Source: PALSA-911 sp043742865 (lineage in GTDB: Bacteria; Pseudomonadota; Alphaproteobacteria; Acetobacterales; Acetobacteraceae). Taken from it: a stretch of DNA of 24,230 nucleotides. The notes below the pieces were generated by a model. It had not been told where the DNA came from and did no database searches. It was given only the letters and a program-made list of their open reading frames with translations. Of the stretch, positions 7,536 to 13,479 are shown piece by piece; the first letter of the stretch is position 1; each line of letters opens with the position of its first letter. A program made the translations under genes and the position numbers. Location: positions 1 to 24,230 of the forward strand of contig JAYTXR010000129.1 of NCBI GenBank assembly GCA_043742865.1, written 5' to 3'.

Positions 7536-9137
7536 TCATTGCCCGGATGCCAAAATCATGTCGGAGGCTTTCTCGGCGATCATGATGGCACCGGCATTGG
7601 TGTTGCCGGACAGCACCGTGGGCATGATGGAGGCGTCCACCACCCGCAATCCTTCGAGGCCTTTTACCTTCAGCGTGGCATCCACGACGTGGTTGGTTTG
7701 CGGGCCCATCATGCAGGAGCTGGTCTGGTGGTAGGTGGTGCCGGCGGTGGCGCGGACATGGGTCAGTAAGTCCTCGTCGGTGACGGCCTGTTTGCCCGGT
7801 AGATATTCCTCGGTCACGTAGGGGGCCATGGCCTGGGTGTGGAAGATCGCGCGGCCGATTTTCAGGCCGGCCACCACCGTGTCGCGGTCGTTCTGGGTGG
7901 ACAGGTAGTTCGGGCTCATCGCGGCCGGCAAGGCTGGATCGGTTGAGGTGATGCGCAGCCAGCCGCGGCTTTCGGGGCGGCAGGGGATGGCCACCAGCGT
8001 GCAGCCGGGAAAATCATGCATGCCTTCGCCAGTACGTTCGGCGCTGCCGGCGAGGAACTGATACTGCACGTCGGGGCTGGACAATTCGGGCCGGGTTTTG
8101 GCGAACAACCCGATCGGGGCTGCCCCCATCATCAGCGCGCCGCGCTTGTTGAAGATGTATTGCAGGCCGGTCAGCGCCTGGCGGTACAGGCTGTGGTAGA
8201 TTTCATTGACCGTGTTGGCGTTCGTGCATTTGTAGATGATGCGCGCGCCGATATGGTCCTGCAGATTGGCGCCGACGCCGGGCAAATCGTGCAGCACGGG
8301 AATGCCGAGCGATTGCAGCAGATCGCCCGGACCGATGCCCGATAGCTGCAACACCTGCGGCGAGTTCAGCGTGCCCCCCGACAGCAACACCTCGCGGCGC
8401 GCTTTGGCGGTGCGCAATGTGCCGCCCTGGCTGTATTCCAGCCCGACCGCGCGCTTGCCCTCCAGCAGCACTTTATGCACCAGCGCGTGGGTTTCCACGG
8501 TCAGGTTCGGCCGCGACATCACGGGATGCAGGTAGCCGACCGCCGCCGAGCAGCGGCGACGGTTGCGCACGGTCAGTTGCAGCGGGCCGACGCCTTCCTG
8601 GTCGTGGCCGTTGAAATCGGCGTTGAATTTGTGCCCGGCTTCCCGCGCGCCGGCGATGAAGGCGTCGTGCAATTCGTGCTCGGAGCGCAGATCCGACACC
8701 GCCAGCGGCCCGCCGGCGCCATGCAGATCGTCGGCGCCGCGCTCCTGATCCTCGGCGCGGCGGAAATACGGCAGCACGTCGTCGAACGACCAGCCTGCAT
8801 TGCCCATCTGGCGCCAGAGATCGTAGTCCTCCTTCTGGCCGCGGATGTAGATCAGGCCGTTGATGGCGCTGGAACCGCCGAGCACCTTCCCGCGCGGCCA
8901 GTTGATGCGCCGGTTATGCATCTCCGGCTGCGGTTCGGTCTGGTATTGCCAGGTGATCTTCGGATTGTAGATGTTACGGTAGAAGCCAGCCGGGATATGG
9001 ATCCAGGGATTGGTATCCTTGCCGCCGGCTTCGATCAGCAGCACGCGGTTCTGCGGATCGGCACTCAGCCGGTTGGCCAGCACGCAGCCGGCCGAGCCGG
9101 CGCCGACGATGATGAAATCGTAGTCTTCGTTGGACAT
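7536..9137 (-). CDS. GMC-family FAD oxidoreductase (choline/alcohol dehydrogenase-like)
   Basis: The enzyme has 533 residues, typical for bacterial GMC alcohol or choline dehydrogenases (BetA/AlkJ type). From the ATG at 9137 the protein begins MSNEDYDFIIVGAGSAGCVL, the FAD-binding motif; a GAGGGG-rich ribosome site precedes it. GMC signature 1 is around PRGKVLGGSSAINGLIYIRG (about residues 80-100), and signature 2 is in LSGGTLNSPQVLQLSGIGP. The catalytic base region TYHQTSSCMMG and the C-terminal VLSGNTNAGAIMIAEKASDM, with the second active-site Asn, are both present. It would oxidise an alcohol to an aldehyde and pass electrons to the respiratory chain. It is convergent with the acyl carrier protein gene. 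A longer open frame reaches 9194 but lacks similarity and a good ribosome site. Confidence 0.93.
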   Translation of the reverse strand: MSNEDYDFIIVGAGSAGCVLANRLSADPQNRVLLIEAGGKDTNPWIHIPAGFYRNIYNPKITWQYQTEPQPEMHNRRINWPRGKVLGGSSAINGLIYIRGQKEDYDLWRQMGNAGWSFDDVLPYFRRAEDQERGADDLHGAGGPLAVSDLRSEHELHDAFIAGAREAGHKFNADFNGHDQEGVGPLQLTVRNRRRCSAAVGYLHPVMSRPNLTVETHALVHKVLLEGKRAVGLEYSQGGTLRTAKARREVLLSGGTLNSPQVLQLSGIGPGDLLQSLGIPVLHDLPGVGANLQDHIGARIIYKCTNANTVNEIYHSLYRQALTGLQYIFNKRGALMMGAAPIGLFAKTRPELSSPDVQYQFLAGSAERTGEGMHDFPGCTLVAIPCRPESRGWLRITSTDPALPAAMSPNYLSTQNDRDTVVAGLKIGRAIFHTQAMAPYVTEEYLPGKQAVTDEDLLTHVRATAGTTYHQTSSCMMGPQTNHVVDATLKVKGLEGLRVVDASIMPTVLSGNTNAGAIMIAEKASDMILASGQ

Positions 9138-9180
9138 GGCGTTTCCCCCTCGCCGGCTGCACGCCGCGGCGTTGGCGGCG

Positions 9181-9208
9181 AGTATGCCACCCATGGCGGA
9201 AACGCCAA
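9181..9208 (-). promoter_or_regulatory. candidate sigma-70 promoter of the GMC gene
   Basis: On the minus strand TTGGCG (9208-9203) and CATACT (9186-9181) are separated by 16 bases and would start transcription about 37 bases before the ATG. The match is moderate (TTG plus four of six in the -10) and could be chance. Confidence 0.3.
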
Positions 9209-9214
9209 GCTGGC

Positions 9215-9261
9215 TAGAGCATTACGGAATCATGTTCTGCACATGATGTCGCAATGTTCTA
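9215..9261. repeat. 47-bp imperfect palindrome between nudC and the GMC gene
   Basis: Two 21-base arms (9215-9235 and 9241-9261) match at 17 of 21 positions around a five-base centre (TCTGC); the inner seven base pairs, ATCATGT/ACATGAT, are perfect. The outer ends read TAGAGCAT and ATGTTCTA. It includes the stop codon of nudC (9259-9261) and lies about 80 bases before the GMC start. No T-run follows it, so it is not a classic terminator. Palindromes ending in a GAGCAT-like sequence are common between genes in alphaproteobacteria, and I take it as one of these dispersed elements. It could also be an RNA-stabilising hairpin or an operator. Confidence 0.75.
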
Positions 9262-10188
9262 CCCCGCCGCCAGCCAATCCTCGATCAGCCTGCGCGCGAT
9301 GCTATCCAAACGTGGCAGCTGAAACCCGTGCGCGTCGCAGTTGCGCATCTCGTCGCGGGTGAACCAGCGGGCGTCCTTCAGCTCGGTTGGGTCGATAGTG
9401 ACCGCCTCGCTGAGCGCTTCGCCGTAAAACCCCAGCATGATGTTGGAAGGGAACGGCCAGGGCTGGCTGGAGTGGTAGAACACATCGCCGACGGTCACGC
9501 CGACTTCCTCCATCACCTCGCGGCGGACGGCTTCTTCCAGGGTTTCCCCCGGCTCCACGAAGCCGGCCAGGGTGGAATACATTTTGGCACTGGGAAACCG
9601 GGTGGAGTGGCCGAGCAGCGCGCTGTCGCCACGATGGATCAACATGATCACCGCCGGGTCGCTGCGCGGGAAATGCTGGGTGTTGCAGCCGGTGCACAGC
9701 ATCATGTGCCCGGCGGTTTTCGCCTCGCAGGCGTCGCCGCAGACGCCGCAGAAGCGGTGCTTGACCCGCCAGTGCATCAGCCCGCGGGCATGCGCGAGGA
9801 TCGAGGCGTCGTCATTGCCGACGGCGCTGCCGACATTGCGCAGGTCGATAAACCTGGCCACATCGGGCGGCAACAGGGGCAGCGGATCGTCGACATGGCT
9901 GATGTCGATGGCGAACACCGCCCGGCCGTCGCGCAGCCCCAGGAAGCTCCAGGGACCGCCGGCCAGATGTAGTTCCTGGGCTGCCTCGCCGGTGAGGAAC
10001 ACCGCTTCCGGCTGGCGGCCGTCCTCGGCGCCGCGGATCAACGAACGGGCGCGCCAGACCGGCACGAACAGGCTGTCGGGATGCTTCAGAGCGGCCTCGA
10101 TCCAGGCTTCGTCCTCGCGCTTTTCGCCGACGCGGGCGAGCGGACTGCCGGAATAGATGTTGGTGCGGCTGGCGAGAATAAGGGTCAT
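9259..10188 (-). CDS. nudC: NAD(H) pyrophosphatase NudC (Nudix hydrolase)
   Basis: The protein has 309 residues from the ATG at 10188; the longer open frame to 10305 is unsupported. A zinc ribbon with FCGVCGDAC and LCTGCNTQHFPRSDPAVIML has cysteines at about 147, 150, 165 and 168. The Nudix box GFVEPGETLEEAVRREVMEE runs from about residue 209. The SQPWPFP motif (about 241-247), diagnostic for NADH pyrophosphatases, follows. It hydrolyses NADH to NMNH and AMP, and E. coli NudC also removes NAD caps from RNA. It is divergent from the SRP RNA gene. All expected residues are present. Confidence 0.95.
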   Translation of the reverse strand: MTLILASRTNIYSGSPLARVGEKREDEAWIEAALKHPDSLFVPVWRARSLIRGAEDGRQPEAVFLTGEAAQELHLAGGPWSFLGLRDGRAVFAIDISHVDDPLPLLPPDVARFIDLRNVGSAVGNDDASILAHARGLMHWRVKHRFCGVCGDACEAKTAGHMMLCTGCNTQHFPRSDPAVIMLIHRGDSALLGHSTRFPSAKMYSTLAGFVEPGETLEEAVRREVMEEVGVTVGDVFYHSSQPWPFPSNIMLGFYGEALSEAVTIDPTELKDARWFTRDEMRNCDAHGFQLPRLDSIARRLIEDWLAAG

Positions 10189-10282
10189 GGTTCCGCCGTA
10201 TCGGGCTGTTTTTAGGTGCCGGACCGTGCCACACGCGGGAATGGGCGGCAATTGCCAGTTGGAACACGGGTCGGAATGCGGG

Positions 10283-10311
10283 TTGTGGCCAACCGGCAAA
10301 AACATGATATG
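10283..10311 (+). promoter_or_regulatory. candidate promoter of the SRP RNA gene
   Basis: TTGTGG (10283-10288) and GATATG (10306-10311) are spaced by 17 bases. The expected transcription start, 6-9 bases downstream, falls at about 10317-10320, exactly where the SRP RNA stem begins. That agreement is the main support. Confidence 0.55.
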
Positions 10312-10319
10312 AAGCTGCC

Positions 10320-10416
10320 GGGAGGTCGGCGGCGGACGGGCGCCTCGCCAACCCGGTCAGGTCCGGAAGGAAGCAGCCGCAACGAGTTTCCGCTCGGGTC
10401 GTTTAGCCGGCCTCCC
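10320..10416 (+). ncRNA. ffs: signal recognition particle RNA (bacterial small type, 4.5S-like)
   Basis: The region folds as one long hairpin: GGGAGGTCGGC at 10320-10330 pairs with GCCGGCCTCCC at 10406-10416. The top holds the universal domain IV sequence: GGTCAGGTCC (10355-10364), a GGAA tetraloop (10365-10368) and GGAAGCAGCC (10369-10378), which binds Ffh. At about 97 bases it is the small bacterial form. It is part of the particle that targets inner-membrane proteins to the translocon. It lies immediately before dnaX, as in many alphaproteobacteria. A few bases of uncertainty remain at each end. Confidence 0.95.
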
Positions 10417-10472
10417 ACCCGGATGGTCCATTTATAGAAGGTGGCCGCCGCCGCGGCTAAGTTCCGCCCCGC

Positions 10473-12338
10473 ATGTCCGGCCTGTTCCCCGATAACCCGC
10501 CCCAGGATGACGCGCCCCCGCTGCCGGCGGGCCCGGGACTGTTCGGCGACGATCCGCCTGCCGTGGCGCCAGTCCCGCAGGCCGCGCCGTACCGGGTGTT
10601 GGCGCGCAAATACCGTCCGGCCAATTTCGACGATCTGATCGGGCAGGAGGCGATGGTGCGCACCCTGCGCAACGCCTTCGCCACCGGCCGCGTGGCGCAT
10701 GCGTTCATGCTCACCGGGGTGCGCGGCGTCGGCAAGACCACCACCGCGCGCATCATCGCGCGCGCGCTCAACTGCGTCGGCCCGGACGGCACCGGCGGCC
10801 CGACGATCGAGCCCTGCGGCGTGTGTCCGAACTGCCGCGGCATTCTGGCCGACCGCCATCCGGACGTGGTCGAGATGGACGCCGCCTCCAATAACGGCAT
10901 CGACGAGGTGCGCGAAATCATCGAAGCGGTGCGCTTCCGCCCGATGCAGGCGCGCACCAAGGTGTTCATCCTCGATGAGGTCCACATGCTGTCCAAGCCG
11001 GCGTTCAACGCGCTGCTGAAGACGCTGGAGGAACCGCCGCCGCATGTGAAATTCATCTTCGCCACCACGGAAACCCGCAAGGTGCCGATCACCGTGCTAT
11101 CCCGGTGTCAGCGCTTCGATCTCCGGCGCGTGCGCGTGGCCGAACTGACCGCGCATTTTTCGCGTATCGCTTCGGCCGAGGGCATCACCGCTCAGCCGGC
11201 GGCGCTGGATCTGATCGCCCGCGCCGCGGACGGCTCGGTGCGCGACGGGCTTTCTCTGCTGGATCAGGCCATTGCCCAGGCAGATGGCGAAATCACCGGA
11301 GAAGCCGTGGCCGACATGCTGGGCCTGGCGGACCGGGAAGCGGTGTTCGACGTGCTGGAAGCCGTGCTGGCCGGCAAGCCGGCCGAGGCGCTGGCGATCA
11401 CCGACCGCGCGCATGAACGTGGCGCCGACCTCGGCGTGCTGCTCGGCGACATGCTGGAGCTGATCCATGTGCTGACGCGGCTGAAATCCATCCCCGGCCT
11501 GCGAAATTCGTCCGAATTGCCGGAAGCCGAACGCTCCCGCGGCGCTGCCATGGCCGATCAGCTCACCGTCCCTTCCCTCGCGCGGGCCTGGCAGATGCTG
11601 CTGAAAGGCGTCGGCGAGGTGGAAGCCGCGCCGGATCGCCGGGCCGCGGCGGAGATGGTGCTAATCAGGCTTTGCCATGTCTCCGACCTGCCGCCCCCCG
11701 GAGACCTGGTGCGCCGGCTGACCGCCAACCCCGGCGGCGTGGTGCCCTCCCCGTCCGCACCGCCGCCGAGTGGCGGTGGTCCCCGGGCGGTCGCCAATGG
11801 CGGCATGCAGCTCGCAGCCCCGGCGCCCATGCCAGCCGGCCCGCAGTTGCGGCAGTTTCGGGACGTGGTCGCGCTGGTGGCGGAAAAGCGCGAGGCGCTG
11901 CTGCACGCCCAGCTGCTGCATTCCGTGCACCTGGTTCGCTTCGCCCCGCCGGTGATCGAGCTGCGCCCGGAACCGGACGCGCCGCGCGATCTGTCCTCCC
12001 GCCTGGCCGCGCTGCTGTCGGACGCGACCGGCACGCGATGGACCATCGCCGTATCGAAAGAAACCGGCGAGCCCACCATCGCCGTGCAAGGCAACGACGC
12101 CGACAAGGCGCGCCGCCATGGGGTGGCCGACCACCCGCTGGTTCGCGCCATTCTGGAAGCCTTCCCAGGCGCCAAAATCGAAACCGTGCATGATGCTGGC
12201 ATGGATGCCTACGGCCTGCCCCCGCTGATCGACGCAATGGCGGACGCGCCGCCCGACATGCCGGATTTCGCCCCCCTGGAAGCGGATCCTGCGGGCGAGT
12301 ATTTCAATGACGATCCACAAGAGGAGCTCGATGCATGA
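10473..12338 (+). CDS. dnaX: DNA polymerase III subunit gamma/tau
   Basis: The 621-residue clamp-loader ATPase of the replisome has a roughly 40-residue Pro-rich N-terminal extension before YRVLARKYRPANFDDLIGQE. Walker A GVRGVGKTTTAR starts near residue 82; four zinc cysteines are at about 101, 115, 118 and 121 (CGVCPNC); Walker B is ILDEVHML; then come ALLKTLEEPPPHVKFIFATT and the SRC sensor motif near 210. The C-terminal third is a Pro/Ala-rich linker and the tau region that contacts the polymerase. I see no A-AAA-AAG slippery site, so the short gamma form, if made, must arise another way. The ATG at 10473 follows the SRP RNA by 56 bases; the 3' end overlaps ybaB by four bases (ATGA). Confidence 0.96.
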   Translation: MSGLFPDNPPQDDAPPLPAGPGLFGDDPPAVAPVPQAAPYRVLARKYRPANFDDLIGQEAMVRTLRNAFATGRVAHAFMLTGVRGVGKTTTARIIARALNCVGPDGTGGPTIEPCGVCPNCRGILADRHPDVVEMDAASNNGIDEVREIIEAVRFRPMQARTKVFILDEVHMLSKPAFNALLKTLEEPPPHVKFIFATTETRKVPITVLSRCQRFDLRRVRVAELTAHFSRIASAEGITAQPAALDLIARAADGSVRDGLSLLDQAIAQADGEITGEAVADMLGLADREAVFDVLEAVLAGKPAEALAITDRAHERGADLGVLLGDMLELIHVLTRLKSIPGLRNSSELPEAERSRGAAMADQLTVPSLARAWQMLLKGVGEVEAAPDRRAAAEMVLIRLCHVSDLPPPGDLVRRLTANPGGVVPSPSAPPPSGGGPRAVANGGMQLAAPAPMPAGPQLRQFRDVVALVAEKREALLHAQLLHSVHLVRFAPPVIELRPEPDAPRDLSSRLAALLSDATGTRWTIAVSKETGEPTIAVQGNDADKARRHGVADHPLVRAILEAFPGAKIETVHDAGMDAYGLPPLIDAMADAPPDMPDFAPLEADPAGEYFNDDPQEELDA

Positions 12339-12658
12339 AAAACCTGGCCGGTCTGATGAAGCAAGCCTCCCAGATGCAATCCAAAATGGCGGAAATGCAG
12401 GCCAAGCTGGAAAGCATGGAAGTCGAGGGCGTCTCCGGCGCCGGTATGGTCCGGGTGACGATGAACGGCAAAAGCGACCTCAAACGCGTGAAGATCGACC
12501 CGAAACTGGTCGATCCATCGGACGTTGAAACCATCGAGGACCTGATCGTCGCCGCCCACGCCGACGCTAAACGCCAACTCGAAAGCCTGACCGCCGAAGC
12601 CATGCGCGATGTAACCGGCGGCCTCGACCTCCCCCCCGGCCTCAAATTGCCGTTCTGA
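12335..12658 (+). CDS. ybaB: nucleoid-associated protein YbaB/EbfC
   Basis: The small protein has 107 residues beginning MKNLAGLMKQASQMQSKMAE, the standard start of the YbaB/EbfC DNA-binding family. A coiled N-terminal helix is followed by a GAGMVRVTMNGKSDLKRVKI sheet region and a C-terminal helix with DLIVAAHADAK. These proteins form tweezer-like dimers on DNA and are often cotranscribed with dnaX and recR. The ATG overlaps the dnaX stop (ATGA), and gaggag at 12321-12326 serves as ribosome site. Length is normal. Confidence 0.96.
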   Translation: MKNLAGLMKQASQMQSKMAEMQAKLESMEVEGVSGAGMVRVTMNGKSDLKRVKIDPKLVDPSDVETIEDLIVAAHADAKRQLESLTAEAMRDVTGGLDLPPGLKLPF

Positions 12659-12682
12659 CCGGTGGGGCGCGGTCTTGAGCCG

Positions 12683-12752
12683 GTAAGCAAGGCGAGGGGC
12701 TCCGCCCCCTCGACCCCCGCCAAAGGGCTCGCCCTTTGGAAACCCCAATTTC
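12683..12752 (+). repeat. GC-rich intergenic palindromic repeat, copy 1
   Basis: This is copy 1 of an element also found at 16006-16080 and, inverted, at 16151-16216. It reads gtaagcaaggc, then a hairpin GAGGGGC-TCC-GCCCCCTC, then CGACCCCCG, then the perfect hairpin CCAAAGGGC-TC-GCCCTTTGG, then AAACCCCAATTT. It fills most of the gap between ybaB and recR and stops 10 bases before the recR ATG. No protein-coding sense. Confidence 0.85.
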
Positions 12753-12762
12753 CGAACTGACC

Positions 12763-13374
12763 ATGGGCGGGGCGGAGGTGGAGCGGTTGATCGGGTTGTT
12801 GGCGAAGCTGCCCGGGTTTGGGCCGCGAAGTGCCAGGCGGGCGGCGTTGAAGATGTTGCAGCAGCCGGAGGCGAGGATGTTGCCGTTGGCGGCGGCGTTG
12901 CAGGATGCGGCGCGGGCTGTGCGGTCGTGTTCGGTCTGCGGCAATCTGGACAGCCTGGATCCGTGCGCCATCTGTGCCGATTCTGGCCGCGACCGGACGT
13001 TGATTTGCGTCGTCGAGGGGGTGGGCGATCTGTGGGCGCTGGAGCGGGCGCATGTGCATCGCGGCCTGTATCACGTGCTGGGGGGCACCCTGTCCGCCCT
13101 GGCCGGCACCCGGCCGGAGGATTTGAACGTCGCATCGCTGCTCGTACGGGTCCGGGAGGGCCATAACTCGGCCGAAATGCGGGTCAATGAGGTGATTTTG
13201 GCGCTTGGCGCCACCGTGGACGGCGCCACGACCGCGCATTGGCTGACCGACCGGCTGCGTTCCTTTGGCATCACGATCAGCCGGGTCGGGCAGGGTGTGC
13301 CGATCGGCGGGGCGCTGGATGTGCTGGACGACGGCACGCTGGCGGCCGCGCTGAGGAGCCGCCGGCCGGTTTGA
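12763..13374 (+). CDS. recR: recombination protein RecR
   Basis: The protein has 203 residues from the ATG at 12763. It has the helix-hairpin-helix LIGLLAKLPGFGPRSARRAA, the zinc finger CSVCGNLDSLDPCAIC (about residues 52-67), the Toprim segment LICVVEGVGDLWALERA, and the C-terminal TVDGATTAHWLTDRL and SRVGQGVPIGGALDVLDDGT. It acts with RecF/RecO to load RecA at gaps. A TTG at 12736 would add nine residues encoded by the end of the palindromic repeat; the ATG fits the family better. No clear ribosome site precedes it. The first 200 bases are rich in TTG/GGG codons, unlike dnaX. Confidence 0.95.
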   Translation: MGGAEVERLIGLLAKLPGFGPRSARRAALKMLQQPEARMLPLAAALQDAARAVRSCSVCGNLDSLDPCAICADSGRDRTLICVVEGVGDLWALERAHVHRGLYHVLGGTLSALAGTRPEDLNVASLLVRVREGHNSAEMRVNEVILALGATVDGATTAHWLTDRLRSFGITISRVGQGVPIGGALDVLDDGTLAAALRSRRPV

Positions 13375-13479
13375 CGGAAATGATTTGGGTCGCGTGTCAA
13401 TGGGTTCTGGGATATATCTATCCGCTAGCTTGAGCCTGATTCGGCTCGATTCTCCCGTTTCGTGTCCGGAAATCCCTGC

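Noticed and set aside
9231..9260. Two GTTC/AGAACAT motifs that look like half-sites of an alphaproteobacterial LexA box
   Set aside because: The spacing between the GTTC units is about 18 bases rather than 7, and they are explained by the two arms of the 47-bp palindrome.
8016..9362. Plus-strand open frames opposite the GMC gene
   Set aside because: They mirror the codon pattern of a certain minus-strand gene and have no domain likeness.
10189..10305. Extended nudC start at 10305
   Set aside because: The extra 39 residues have no family likeness and would run through the promoter region of the SRP RNA. The ATG at 10188 fits the family.
13288..13295. GGGCAGGG, a match to the FtsK-orienting GGGNAGGG motif, close to ftsK
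   Set aside because: Several such matches are expected by chance in 24 kb of GC-rich DNA, so a single one has no meaning.
13462..13479. GTG at 13462 as ftsK start
   Set aside because: No ribosome site precedes it, whereas the ATG at 13480 has ggaa at a fitting distance. The difference is six residues.
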